NCBI RefSeq assembly: GCF_001665875.1
Contig: NZ_LZTA01000001.1
Location: forward strand, 160,972-224,971
Reading direction: 5' to 3'
DNA: 64,000 nt
Origin: Mycobacterium sp. 852002-40037_SCH5390672
Lineage (GTDB): Bacteria; Actinomycetota; Actinomycetes; Mycobacteriales; Mycobacteriaceae
Each line of letters starts with the position of its first letter. The stretch's first letter is position 1. This document shows, piece by piece, positions 1-11,680 of the stretch. The notes beneath the pieces were generated by a model. That model did no database searches. It worked only from the letters and a program-made list of their open reading frames with translations, and had not been told where the DNA came from. Both the position numbers and the translations under genes were made by a program.

Positions 1-116
1 TGGGCGCAGAGTGCAGATCCAAGGACAGGCACCACATATACCCTAGTCTTCGACAACAGCCCGTGCACCCGCCGCGAGCGACGGCACCGGGGAAATCATC
101 ATGAGGAGGGGTCGCC

Positions 117-554
117 TTGGGACAGGTGAGCGCAGAGAGCACCATCTTGGTCAACGCGGAGCCCGCGGCAACCCTTGCCGCCGTCGCGGACTATCAGACG
201 GTCCGCCCGAAAATTCTGTCCCCGCAGTACAGCGACTACCAGGTGCTGCAGGGTGGACAGGGTCCGGGCACGGTCGCCAAGTGGAAGCTGCAGGCCACCA
301 AGTCACGCGTGCGCGACGTGCAGGTCAACGTCGACGTGGCCGGCCACACCGTCATCGAGAAGGACACGAACTCGTCCATGGTCATCAACTGGACGGTGGC
401 TCCGGCCGGACCCGGCTCCAGCGTCACCGTGAAGACCACCTGGACCGGCGCCGGCGGGGTGAAGGGGTTCTTCGAAAAGACCTTTGCGCCGTTGGGGCTG
501 AAGAGGATTCAGGGCGAGGTGCTGGCCAACCTGAAGAACGAACTAGAGAGCTGA
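117..554 (+). CDS. SRPBCC-fold protein (Rv3718c-like)
   Basis: A 145-residue protein of the SRPBCC (START/polyketide-cyclase-like) fold, a helix-grip scaffold that binds hydrophobic ligands. It starts at TTG 117 with a strong purine-rich Shine-Dalgarno at 103-110. The N-terminus reads as the first strand (STILVNAEPAATLAAVADY), followed by a helix, alternating strands, and a C-terminal amphipathic helix (GLKRIQGEVLANLKNELES). There is no signal peptide or membrane segment, so it is probably cytoplasmic. It is convergent with the amidase gene downstream (25 bp between stops), matching the Rv3718c-Rv3717 arrangement of M. tuberculosis. The ligand is unknown; the fold call comes from sequence pattern only. 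Confidence 0.85.
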   Translation: MGQVSAESTILVNAEPAATLAAVADYQTVRPKILSPQYSDYQVLQGGQGPGTVAKWKLQATKSRVRDVQVNVDVAGHTVIEKDTNSSMVINWTVAPAGPGSSVTVKTTWTGAGGVKGFFEKTFAPLGLKRIQGEVLANLKNELES

Positions 555-579
555 GCCGACCGGCGCCAGGCAGTCGGGC

Positions 580-1341
580 TCAGCGCGCCTGGCCCTGTGA
601 GGCCAGGAAGCCCGCGAGTCCGCGGACCAGTGCGTCGGCATATTTCTGCCGGCCCTCGGCGGACTCCATCAGCGCCGAGTCCGCGGGGTTCTTCATGTTG
701 CCGCACTCGACCAGGATCGACGGGTACTGCGCCAGGTTCAGGCCGGTCAGATCCGAGCGGCCGTAAAGACCGTTCTGCCCGATGTAGTTGGCCGGCGGGA
801 TCCCCGAGGCCTGCATCTGGTCGCGCATGATCCGCGCGTACTGCACCGACGGCCCAGCCTGCACCTGGTTGAGCGGCGGGGCCGAGTAGTTGACGTGGAA
901 CCCCCGGCCGGAGGGCGGGCCGCCGTCGGCGTGGATGCTCAGCACCGCGTTGGGATGCAGCGCGTTGGCCGCGTTGGCGCGCTCGTCGACACAGGGCCCC
1001 AGGCCGCTGTCGTTGGCGCGGGACAGGGCGGTCCGTACCCCCAGGGCGCTCAACTCGGCGCGCACCCGCAGCGCGGTGTCCCAGGTGAAGGTGTGTTCCT
1101 GGAAACCGGTGTTGGTCGCGGTCCCGCTGGTCTGGCAGTCCTTGGTGCCGCCGCGGCCGGTGGGCACCTGACGGTTGATGGACCCGTCGTTGGAGCCGTT
1201 GTGGCCCGGATCGATGAACACCACCATGCCGGCGATGTTGGACGGGACCGCCGTCGCGGTCGGCATGATGATGGCCGACGCAGCGACGATCATGCAGATG
1301 GTCGTCCTGACGCCGACACGCTTGCTCAGTCGTAGGTCCAC
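580..1341 (-). CDS. ami1: N-acetylmuramoyl-L-alanine amidase, zinc-dependent (Ami1, Rv3717-like)
   Basis: A secreted peptidoglycan amidase of the Amidase_3 family, which cuts the bond between MurNAc and the stem peptide during cell separation. A signal peptide (residues about 1-32, ending TATA) follows the GTG start. The zinc ligands are visible as His47 (FIDPGHNG), Glu82 (FQEHTF) and His137 (LSIHADGG), with catalytic Glu212 (LVECGN). Cys69 and Cys117 probably form the disulfide known in the M. tuberculosis enzyme. There is no cell-wall-binding domain, which is normal for this mycobacterial family. The gene is divergent from ybaB. Confidence 0.93.
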   Translation of the reverse strand: MDLRLSKRVGVRTTICMIVAASAIIMPTATAVPSNIAGMVVFIDPGHNGSNDGSINRQVPTGRGGTKDCQTSGTATNTGFQEHTFTWDTALRVRAELSALGVRTALSRANDSGLGPCVDERANAANALHPNAVLSIHADGGPPSGRGFHVNYSAPPLNQVQAGPSVQYARIMRDQMQASGIPPANYIGQNGLYGRSDLTGLNLAQYPSILVECGNMKNPADSALMESAEGRQKYADALVRGLAGFLASQGQAR

Positions 1342-1439
1342 GGCGCAAAGCTAACGCCGGGCGGTCTACGCTGGGTGTTTCGAATCGCCGGAGACTCACG
1401 AGCGAAACCAACTCGAGACCAAGATGCGAGGGGATTGTC

Positions 1440-1784
1440 ATGCAACCCGGAGGCGACATGTCGGCGCTGCTGGCCCAAGCGCAGCAGATGCAGCAGAAGC
1501 TCATGGAAGCCCAGCAACAACTGGCGAACGCCGAGGTGCATGGTCAGGCCGGTGGGGGCCTGGTCACGGTCGTCGTCAAGGGCAGCGGTGAGGTGGTCGC
1601 GGTGAAGATCGATCCGTCCGTCGTCGACCCATCGGACATTGAGACCTTGCAGGACCTGATCGTCGGCGCCATGGGTGACGCTTCCAAGCAGGTCACCCGG
1701 ATGGCTCAGGAGCGGCTGGGGTCGCTGGCGGGCGGCTTCGGCCCGCCGCCGGGACAACCGCCCGCGCCGGCGCCGGGGCTGTAG
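1440..1784 (+). CDS. ybaB: YbaB/EbfC nucleoid-associated protein
   Basis: A 114-residue member of the YbaB/EbfC family of dimeric DNA-binding proteins, almost always encoded beside recR. The N-terminal helix is rich in Gln and Met ([16 protein letters not shown]), followed by the conserved beta region ([22 protein letters not shown]) broken here as [16 protein letters not shown], then the acidic [10 protein letters not shown] helix. The C-terminus is a Gly/Pro-rich tail (residues about 95-114) typical of actinobacteria. It lies 14 bp upstream of recR in an apparent two-gene operon. A likely role is in chromosome organisation or RecFOR-linked repair; the exact function is not settled for mycobacteria. 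Confidence 0.92.
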   Translation: MQPGGDMSALLAQAQQMQQKLMEAQQQLANAEVHGQAGGGLVTVVVKGSGEVVAVKIDPSVVDPSDIETLQDLIVGAMGDASKQVTRMAQERLGSLAGGFGPPPGQPPAPAPGL

Positions 1785-1798
1785 ATTCCGCGACCGAC

Positions 1799-2410
1799 AT
1801 GTTCGAAGGACCCGTCCAGGATTTGATCGACGAGCTCGGCAAGCTGCCGGGCATTGGGCCCAAGAGCGCCCAGCGCATCGCCTTCCACCTGTTATCGGTG
1901 GAACCGCCGGATATCGATCGGCTGACCGCGGTGCTGGCGAAGGTCCGCGACGGCGTGCGGTTCTGTGCGGTGTGCGGCAACGTCTCCGACAACGAGCGTT
2001 GCCGGATCTGCTCGGATCCCCGCCGGGACGGCTCGCAGGTGTGCGTCGTCGAGGAACCCAAGGACATCCAGGCCGTCGAGCGCACCCGCGAATTCCGCGG
2101 CCGCTACCACGTTCTGGGCGGTGCGCTCGATCCGTTGTCCGGTGTGGGCCCCGAGCAGCTGCGGATCCGCGAACTGTTGAGCAGGATCGGGGAGCGGGTG
2201 GACGACGTCGACATCACCGAGGTGATCATCGCCACCGATCCGAACACCGAAGGCGAGGCGACGGCCACCTACCTGGTGCGGATGCTGCGCGACATCCCCG
2301 GCCTGATCGTGACGCGGATCGCGTCGGGGCTGCCGATGGGTGGTGACCTGGAGTTCGCCGACGAATTGACGCTCGGTCGCGCGCTCGCCGGGCGCCGGGC
2401 CATGGTCTGA
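1799..2410 (+). CDS. recR: Recombination mediator protein RecR
   Basis: RecR loads RecA on gapped DNA with RecO/RecF. The 203-residue length is normal. In order it has a helix-hairpin-helix (about residues 8-30, [14 protein letters not shown]), a four-cysteine zinc finger (Cys56, Cys59, Cys68, Cys71) and a Toprim domain (about 79-175) with the acidic VVEEPKD and ATDPNTEGE motifs. The C-terminal Walker-B-like segment [12 protein letters not shown] is intact. It is co-directional with ybaB, 14 bp apart. All key residues are present. Confidence 0.96.
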   Translation: MFEGPVQDLIDELGKLPGIGPKSAQRIAFHLLSVEPPDIDRLTAVLAKVRDGVRFCAVCGNVSDNERCRICSDPRRDGSQVCVVEEPKDIQAVERTREFRGRYHVLGGALDPLSGVGPEQLRIRELLSRIGERVDDVDITEVIIATDPNTEGEATATYLVRMLRDIPGLIVTRIASGLPMGGDLEFADELTLGRALAGRRAMV

Positions 2411-2417
2411 GGGCTAC

Positions 2418-2843
2418 TCAGCTGTCCTTGGTCAACTGGAATGACCTCGAAAAGGTCTGGCCTGGCTCTCCGCCGCACGCGTCGGTCGTCGTCGTCTGGC
2501 CTTCGCCGGCGAGCGACACGGCGTCGAAGCTGTAGTTGACGGTCACCGGGGCCGGTGCGCCGTTCGGACATGGCGCCTGGGCCGGACCGTTGTAGGTCCA
2601 GCGCCCGTTGGCGAGGTGAAACTCCCAGCTGGTGACGAACGCCCCGCCGCCCTGTGAAGTCGCCAACGTGCAGTCCGATCCGCAGGGGACGAAAAGCCAG
2701 GCGGTTGTCTTGCCGTTATCCGGATAGGACACGATGTATCGGCCGTTCAGAACCTCTGGGACGGCATGGGCAGGAATGGACGGCCCGATGCCCGCAATCG
2801 CACCGAGCAGTGCGGCGGCCAGTCTCCGCTTGATCGCCATCAT
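2418..2843 (-). CDS. Secreted mycobacterial protein of unknown function
   Basis: A 141-residue protein with a clear Sec signal peptide: a basic start (MMAIKRRLAA), a hydrophobic core and an AHA cleavage site near residue 27. The mature part (about 114 residues) is beta-rich, has four cysteines (PCGSDC, APCPNG, DACGG) and resembles the small secreted proteins common in mycobacteria. No catalytic motif is evident. It is convergent with recR (7 bp) and lies 14 bp downstream of gatD on the same strand, so it may be read through from murT-gatD. No function is assigned. Confidence 0.8.
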   Translation of the reverse strand: MMAIKRRLAAALLGAIAGIGPSIPAHAVPEVLNGRYIVSYPDNGKTTAWLFVPCGSDCTLATSQGGGAFVTSWEFHLANGRWTYNGPAQAPCPNGAPAPVTVNYSFDAVSLAGEGQTTTTDACGGEPGQTFSRSFQLTKDS

Positions 2844-2857
2844 CCTGTCCTCCCTGG

Positions 2858-3565
2858 TCAGCGCGCCGCCAGCCGTTCACGGCGCAACAAGTCCACCTCC
2901 GGCATCGGCAGCGGCGGCAATTCACCGACCACCGTGCTCAGCAAGAGGTCGGCGAGATGCGGGTTGCGGGCCAGGCACGGTCCGTGCATATAGGTCGCGA
3001 TCACGCTGCCCTGCACCGCACCGTCGAAGCCGTCGCCGCGCCGGTTGCCCGCGCCCTTGGCCACTGCGCCCAGGGGCGACGCCGCCGGTCCCAGCACGGT
3101 GCCGCCGCGGTGGTTCTCGAAACCGGTGAGACGCTCGGTCAAGCCTGCCAGCAGCGGCGTGGTTGCCAGCTCGCCGATGGTGCGGGCCTCTTGTGGTGAC
3201 GTCGTCGCGTCCAGCATGCCGACGCCCTCGACGCGCTCCCCGGCCGACGTTTCATACCAGTGCCCGAGCACCTGAACGGCCGCGCAGATCGCCAGCACCG
3301 GAGCGCCCCGATCCGCGGCGCGCTGCAGGCCCGGGTACTTGATCAGGTGCCGGGTGGCCAGGCGCTGCGCGTAATCCTCGGCCCCGCCGAGCGTGTAGAG
3401 ATCCAACGACTCGGGCACCGGGTCGGCCAGCGTGACCTCGATGATCTCGGCGCCGATGCCGCGCAGCCGGAGTCGTTGCCGCAACACCAGCGCGTTGCCG
3501 CCGTCGCCGTAGGTGCCCATCACGTCCGGCAGCACCAGCCCGATTCGCACCACCGAGTCAGCCAT
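2858..3565 (-). CDS. gatD: Lipid II isoglutaminyl synthase, glutaminase subunit GatD
   Basis: GatD supplies ammonia from glutamine to MurT, which amidates the D-Glu of the lipid II stem peptide. The 235-residue protein is a CobB/CobQ-type class I glutamine amidotransferase. The nucleophile is Cys94 (LAICAAVQVLG) and the catalytic His is His194 (TYMHGPCL), the same cysteine position as in Staphylococcus aureus GatD. The ATG at 3565 overlaps the murT stop by 8 bp, so the two are translationally coupled. It is the Rv3713 (cobQ2) homologue. The longer open frame reaching upstream to 4264 is an artefact of high GC. Confidence 0.95.
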   Translation of the reverse strand: MADSVVRIGLVLPDVMGTYGDGGNALVLRQRLRLRGIGAEIIEVTLADPVPESLDLYTLGGAEDYAQRLATRHLIKYPGLQRAADRGAPVLAICAAVQVLGHWYETSAGERVEGVGMLDATTSPQEARTIGELATTPLLAGLTERLTGFENHRGGTVLGPAASPLGAVAKGAGNRRGDGFDGAVQGSVIATYMHGPCLARNPHLADLLLSTVVGELPPLPMPEVDLLRRERLAAR

Positions 3566-4787
3566 GGCGCGCCAATGCTCGCTGCAGCTGGAGGAACGCG
3601 GTGTAGTTGGCGACGACCTCGACACGCCCGGGCGGGCACGACGCGATCGCGGCGACGGTGTCGTGCACCAAGGTGTGCTCGACGCCCGCATACCCGAGAC
3701 GCACAGCCAGGTCGGTGCCGCGCTCGCCTGCGGCCACGACCTCAGTTTCTTCGAAGTGCTCGAAGCGCACATCCCACAGCCACGACAGGTCCTCTCCGTC
3801 GGGCACCTGGCCGTTGACCGAGATGACCACTGCGGCGGCGTGCTTGTCCACCATCGACAGCGCCTCCTGCCAGCCGGCCGGGTTCTTGGCCAGCAGGATG
3901 CGCACCTCGTGCGCACCGACGCGGACGGTCCGATACCGTCCCGCGACCTCGTCGACCGTCGAGACGGCCGCGACGGCCGCCGCGGGATCCGCGCCCAACG
4001 CGACCGCGGCGGCGACGGCCTGGGCGGCGTTACCCCGGTTGACCGCTCCCGGCAGCGCCAACCGCATCGGCAGCGCCAACCCCTCGGGCCCGTAGAGCGT
4101 GTTGTCGTCGAACCACCATTGCGGGCTGGGGCGTTTGAAGTCGGCGCCCGTGGAATACCAGTGGCCCGGGTCGCGGACGATGATCTCGCCGCTGCGGGGG
4201 CAGCTGACCGAGTCGTTAGACCACGAACCACCCGCGGCAACCCACACCACGTTCGGGCTGTCATAGGCCGCCGACGTCATCAGCACGTCGTCGCAGTTGG
4301 CCACGACGACCGCCTTGGGGTGCCGAGCCAGCCCCGCGCGCAGGGTCCGCTCGATGACGTTGATCTCGCCGACGCGGTCCAGTTGATCGCGCGACAGGTT
4401 GAGCAGCACGACGACGCCGGGATCGACGGCGTCGGACACGTGCGGGACGTGCATTTCGTCGACTTCCAGGGCGGCCAGCGGCGCATCGCGGTGGGCGGCC
4501 AGCGCGGCGACCAGACCGGCGTCCATGTTGGCTCCCTCGGCGTTGGTGGCCACCGAACCCAGCGTCGCCAGCGCGGCCGACGTCATCCGGGTGGTGGTGG
4601 ATTTGCCGTTGGTGCCGGTGACGATGACGGTGCGCCGTCCGGAGGCGAGTTGCCGTAGAACCGAGCGGTCCAACGTCATCGCGATCAAGCCGCCGATCAT
4701 CGCCCCGGCCCCGCGTCCGGTCACCCGCGATGCCCAGCGCGCGCTCGTTCCTGCGGCGAGGGCCAGACGGGCACGGGTGGTAACCAC
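3558..4787 (-). CDS. murT: Lipid II isoglutaminyl synthase, Mur-ligase-like subunit MurT
   Basis: MurT activates the alpha-carboxyl of D-Glu in lipid II with ATP and joins it to GatD-derived ammonia. The 409-residue protein has the Mur ligase central domain with P-loop TGTNGKSTTT at residues 57-66, the LEVDEMHVP acidic motif, NLSRDQLDR, and the C-terminal DUF1727 domain. In the insert where other MurT proteins carry a four-cysteine zinc ribbon, only one cysteine is present (SVSCPRSGE). The GTG start lies 131 bp from the divergent exonuclease gene. It is the Rv3712 homologue. Confidence 0.94.
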   Translation of the reverse strand: MVTTRARLALAAGTSARWASRVTGRGAGAMIGGLIAMTLDRSVLRQLASGRRTVIVTGTNGKSTTTRMTSAALATLGSVATNAEGANMDAGLVAALAAHRDAPLAALEVDEMHVPHVSDAVDPGVVVLLNLSRDQLDRVGEINVIERTLRAGLARHPKAVVVANCDDVLMTSAAYDSPNVVWVAAGGSWSNDSVSCPRSGEIIVRDPGHWYSTGADFKRPSPQWWFDDNTLYGPEGLALPMRLALPGAVNRGNAAQAVAAAVALGADPAAAVAAVSTVDEVAGRYRTVRVGAHEVRILLAKNPAGWQEALSMVDKHAAAVVISVNGQVPDGEDLSWLWDVRFEHFEETEVVAAGERGTDLAVRLGYAGVEHTLVHDTVAAIASCPPGRVEVVANYTAFLQLQRALARHG

Positions 4788-4918
4788 TCGGAGAGTTTAA
4801 GGGCGGTCGCAAGCGCGGCGCTTGCCGCGGGGCGCAGCGGATCGCCCGGATCGATTTTCGTGCCGACACGGCGCTGTGTGACACCAAGTATGTCGGTTGG
4901 CCGTGCCATCCTCAGTGC

Positions 4919-5911
4919 ATGAGCGGGGTGTCCTGGGGTCGGCCGGCCAGCGAGCCGGACGCGGGCTGGGCCGTCGTCGATGTCGAGACCTCAGGGTTTC
5001 GGCCGGGTCAGGCGCGGATCATCAGCGTCGCGGCGCTCGGCCTGGACGCCGACGGCAACGTCGAGCAATCGGTGGTCAGCCTCCTCAATCCCGGCGTGGA
5101 TCCGGGTCCCACCCACGTGCATGGCCTGACCGCAGCGATGCTGGAAGACCAGCCACAGTTCGCCGACATCGTCGGCGACGTGGCCGCAGTGCTGCGCGGC
5201 CGCACGTTGGTGGCCCACAACGTGGCGTTCGACTACGCGTTCCTTGCCGCCGAAGCCGAGCTGGCCGAGACCGAACTGCCCGTCGACAGCGTCATGTGCA
5301 CCGTCGAGCTGGCCCGGCGGTTGGACCTGGGTATCGACAACCTGCGGCTCGAGACGCTCGCGGCGCACTGGGGCGTCACTCAGGAGCGGCCGCACGACGC
5401 CTTCGACGACGCGATGGTGCTGACTGGCGTGCTCGCGTCGGCGCTCAAGCTCGCCCGCGACGGCGACATCTGGTTGCCGGTACATCCGGTGAGCCGGCGC
5501 CGCTGGCCGAACGGCCGCGTCACCCACGATGAGCTGCGACCGCTGAAGGTGCTGGCGTCCCGGATGCCCTGTCCGTATCTCAACCCCGGCCCCTACGTCG
5601 GCGGCCGACCCCTGGTGCAGGGCATGCGCGTGGCGCTGGCCGCCGAGGTGGGTCGCACCCACGAGGAACTCGTGGAGCGGATCCTGCATGCCGGGCTGGC
5701 CTACAGCGACGCCGTCGATCGGGAGACCTCGCTGGTGGTCTGCAACGATCCCGCCCCGTTGCAGGGCAAGGGCTACCTCGCGCGGCAGTTGGGGGTGCCG
5801 GTGATCTCCGACGCGCAGTTCATGGGCAGCGTCGCCGCCGTCATCGGCGGCACCAGCATGGACGAATTCACCGACGCCAGCACGCTGGACCAGCAGCTCG
5901 CGCTGTTCTGA
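4919..5911 (+). CDS. DEDDh-family 3'-5' exonuclease with C-terminal BRCT-like region (DnaQ-like, Rv3711c)
   Basis: A 330-residue exonuclease related to the epsilon proofreading subunit. The DEDDh catalytic set is complete: Asp21 and Glu23 (VVDVETSG), Asp105 (HNVAFDYAFL), His159 and Asp164 (HDAFDDA). After a basic linker (VSRRRWPNGR) the C-terminal part (about 225-315) looks like a BRCT-type fold (GMRVALAAEVGRTHEEL, VVCNDPAPLQGKGYLARQL split as VVCNDP and KGYLARQLGVPVIS). The M. tuberculosis homologue is called dnaQ, although mycobacterial replicative proofreading is done by the DnaE1 PHP domain, so a repair role is more likely. Confidence 0.9.
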   Translation: MSGVSWGRPASEPDAGWAVVDVETSGFRPGQARIISVAALGLDADGNVEQSVVSLLNPGVDPGPTHVHGLTAAMLEDQPQFADIVGDVAAVLRGRTLVAHNVAFDYAFLAAEAELAETELPVDSVMCTVELARRLDLGIDNLRLETLAAHWGVTQERPHDAFDDAMVLTGVLASALKLARDGDIWLPVHPVSRRRWPNGRVTHDELRPLKVLASRMPCPYLNPGPYVGGRPLVQGMRVALAAEVGRTHEELVERILHAGLAYSDAVDRETSLVVCNDPAPLQGKGYLARQLGVPVISDAQFMGSVAAVIGGTSMDEFTDASTLDQQLALF

Positions 5912-5926
5912 CAGCTGCTTTGCCCG

Positions 5927-6601
5927 TCAGGGGCCGCCGTGCCAGTGTTCGATGCGGTGATGGTCGGGAGTGAACCCGTGCTCGACGCCCCACAGCACGG
6001 CCTGGGTACGACTGCCGAGGTCGAGCTTGCGATAGATCGTCCGGATGTAGGACTTCACGGTGTTGGGACTCAGGTAGGTCAACCGCGCCACGTCCGCGTT
6101 GCTCTTGCCCTGGGTGATCAGCGCCAGGATCTCCGCTTCGCGATCGCTGAGTCCTTCGCCGCGACCCGGCCAGTCCAGCCCGGGCGCGCTGCGCGCCCGG
6201 CCGGCCACCGGGCTGATGACCACTTCACCGGAATGCACGGCCTCTAAAGCGGCAACCAGCTCGCGGGCCGGAAGGGTCTTCGAGAGATAGCCTTGCGCGC
6301 CGTGCTGCCGTGCGCTGTCGATGAGATCGGGGTGAAAGTTCCACGTATATACGACGACTCGGCGCGCTCGAGGGTTGGCAACCAGAATTCCGATCTCTTC
6401 GTGATCGGATTCGGGTTGGGCGAATGAGTCATACAGCACGATGTCCACCGCGTCATCGACGGGCATGGTGGAGTCGAGTTCTGCGATGACGACGCGGTCA
6501 CGGTACGGGTCCAACATGTTGGCTACGCCCTTGACGACGACATCGTAGTCGTCGACGAGCGCGACGGTGATCGGCGCACGGGATCGCGACTCGGGCGGCA
6601 T
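5927..6601 (-). CDS. NarL/LuxR-family response regulator
   Basis: A 224-residue two-component response regulator. The receiver domain (about 11-125) has the acidic pair Asp17-Asp18 (ALVDDYD), phospho-acceptor Asp58 (IVLYDSF), Thr86 and Lys108 (GYLSKTLPA). A LuxR-type helix-turn-helix follows (about 147-210; LSDREAEILALITQGKSN, LSPNTVKSYIRTIYRKL). No histidine kinase is adjacent, so this is an orphan regulator. The gene is convergent with the exonuclease (15 bp). The divergent upstream region (6602-6720) holds a TAAGGG/CCCTTA inverted repeat that may be its site. Confidence 0.9.
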   Translation of the reverse strand: MPPESRSRAPITVALVDDYDVVVKGVANMLDPYRDRVVIAELDSTMPVDDAVDIVLYDSFAQPESDHEEIGILVANPRARRVVVYTWNFHPDLIDSARQHGAQGYLSKTLPARELVAALEAVHSGEVVISPVAGRARSAPGLDWPGRGEGLSDREAEILALITQGKSNADVARLTYLSPNTVKSYIRTIYRKLDLGSRTQAVLWGVEHGFTPDHHRIEHWHGGP

Positions 6602-6620
6602 GCCGACAAGATTACCTACC

Positions 6621-6645
6621 TAAGGGTGTGTTGGTACCCCCCTTA
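6621..6645. promoter_or_regulatory. Possible operator: TAAGGG-N13-CCCTTA inverted repeat
   Basis: The half-sites TAAGGG (6621-6626) and CCCTTA (6640-6645) lie 20-45 bp upstream of the response-regulator start and about 76 bp upstream of the divergent DUF6131 gene. A further TAAGGG begins at 6644. Position between divergent genes suggests a regulator site, possibly for the adjacent LuxR-type protein. This is inference from symmetry only. Confidence 0.3.
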
Positions 6646-6720
6646 AGGGTGGTCGACTGAGGTCAGCGTCGGGCAACCGGCCGAACCATTCAGTCAGGCA
6701 ATTCAAGGGGAAGGCGCACC

Positions 6721-6876
6721 ATGATCATTCTCGGCATCGTCCTGTTGATCGCGGGATTTCTACTCAAGATGTCAATCCTGTGGACCCTCGGGATCATCCT
6801 CGTTGTGATCGGAGCAATCCTGGCGGTCCTGGGAAGCACCGGGCGGGCGGTCGGCGGCCGACGGCACTACTTCTGA
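6721..6876 (+). CDS. Small two-helix membrane protein, DUF6131 type
   Basis: This 51-codon gene is below usual ORF cut-offs. It starts at ATG 6721 behind a strong Shine-Dalgarno (AGGGGAAGG at 6705-6713). The product is almost entirely two hydrophobic helices (MIILGIVLLIAGFLL and LGIILVVIGAILAVLG) ending in a short basic-aromatic tail GGRRHYF. This pattern matches the small mycobacterial and actinobacterial DUF6131 family as I remember it. Location would be the inner membrane; function is unknown. Confidence 0.75.
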   Translation: MIILGIVLLIAGFLLKMSILWTLGIILVVIGAILAVLGSTGRAVGGRRHYF

Positions 6877-6975
6877 GACAGGCTGCCGCGGCGCCACGCT
6901 GGGTGTCACACGTCGAAGACGTTTGCGTCGACGCGGCCCCGGGTATGAGAGGAGCGCGAAAATGCCCGTTCGGGA

Positions 6976-7077
6976 ATGGATTCTGATCGCGGCCGCGGCG
7001 AAAAAGTATCCACCGAAGATCTTCGCGTGGCCCTGATGCACTACCGCGAGTTCTTCGAGCGGTTGCTCGCCGTTTAG
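6976..7077 (+). CDS. Possible 33-residue small protein
   Basis: An ATG at 6976 opens a 33-codon frame with a hydrophilic start and a helical end (LMHYREFFERLLAV). A purine-rich stretch (GAGAGGAGCGCG) ends about 19 bp upstream, and a second ATG at 6962 in another frame (24 codons) is better spaced from it. A strong hairpin terminator follows 16 bp after the stop. It could be a real small protein, a gene remnant or chance. Confidence 0.25.
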   Translation: MDSDRGRGEKVSTEDLRVALMHYREFFERLLAV

Positions 7078-7092
7078 CTTCTAGGGCGATTC

Positions 7093-7137
7093 AACGGGAC
7101 TCTCCGCCACGGCGACGTCGTGGCGGCGAGTCCCGTT
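7093..7137. terminator. Bidirectional hairpin terminator between small ORF and leuA
   Basis: The arms AACGGGACT (7093-7101) and AGTCCCGTT (7129-7137) are perfect complements and enclose a second stem CCGCCAC/GTGGCGG, followed by TT. The element lies between convergent genes (the 6.7-7.1 kb small genes and the 3' end of leuA), where a shared terminator is expected. Confidence 0.8.
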
Positions 7138-7152
7138 TTAGCGCTGTTCTGG

Positions 7153-9099
<1,947 letters not shown>

Positions 9100-9100
9100 T

Positions 9101-9161
9101 CAGACCGGCGCATCGCGAACACCCGCGACGGGAAGCCGGTCTGGATCAGACCCCGTCGCGG
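9101..9161 (-). promoter_or_regulatory. Candidate leucine attenuator: two interleaved perfect stems upstream of leuA
   Basis: On the leuA strand, stem A pairs 9161-9152 with 9132-9123 (10 perfect bp, CCGCGACGGG/CCCGTCGCGG). Stem B pairs 9143-9135 with 9109-9101 (9 perfect bp, CAGACCGGC/GCCGGTCTG). The 5' arm of B lies in the loop of A, so they are mutually exclusive or form a pseudoknot. The 5' arm of A overlaps the end of a short ORF with three consecutive Leu codons. This is the layout of ribosome-mediated attenuation; translation-coupled control of leuA has been predicted in actinobacteria. Confidence 0.7.
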
Positions 9162-9187
9162 CGTCCGAGGAGGAGCACCCGCTGCAC
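9146..9187 (-). CDS. leuA leader peptide (13 codons, Leu-Leu-Leu)
   Basis: GTG at 9187 begins a 13-codon frame, MQRVLLLGRRDGV, ending in TGA at 9146-9148. Three consecutive CTC codons make it a leucine sensor: ribosome stalling there would cover the 5' arm of stem A and free stem B. A second possible GTG start is at 9178. A promoter-like TAAAGT ends seven bases before the GTG, so the peptide may be translated from a leaderless transcript. It is far below ORF-calling length and is inferred from context. Confidence 0.6.
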   Translation of the reverse strand: MQRVLLLGRRDGV

Positions 9188-9194
9188 GTCCTGA

Positions 9195-9222
9195 ACTTTA
9201 CCGCGATTAGCGCTTGGGTGAA
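9195..9222 (-). promoter_or_regulatory. Candidate leuA promoter (TTCACC-N16-TAAAGT)
   Basis: Reading the minus strand, TTCACC (9222-9217) and TAAAGT (9200-9195) are separated by 16 bp, a SigA-like layout. The expected start site, about seven bases past the -10 box, falls on the GTG of the leader peptide. Leaderless mRNAs are common in mycobacteria. No experimental support is visible. Confidence 0.4.
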
Positions 9223-9360
9223 AATTGCGCCGCGGTCGCAGCGAAACCGCAGGCCGCGGTAGCCGGTATCGCGACGTAAATCACCATGCGGTGGCACGTA
9301 TTCTGTTGTGGACTTATCCCCGAAACTTTCAATGCCCAGGGCCGGAGAGGCAGGAAGAAC

Positions 9361-11673
<2,313 letters not shown>

Positions 11674-11680
11674 CGATCGG

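Noticed and set aside
2858..4264. A fused 468-residue MurT-GatD protein
   Set aside because: The upstream part of this frame is out of frame with MurT; GatD has its own ATG at 3565 and overlaps the MurT stop.
6628..6652. A further SigF-like match GTGT-N15-GGGTGG before the DUF6131 gene
   Set aside because: The -10 ends GG instead of A(T/C) and the -35 has a mismatch; it is not better than chance in this G-rich stretch.
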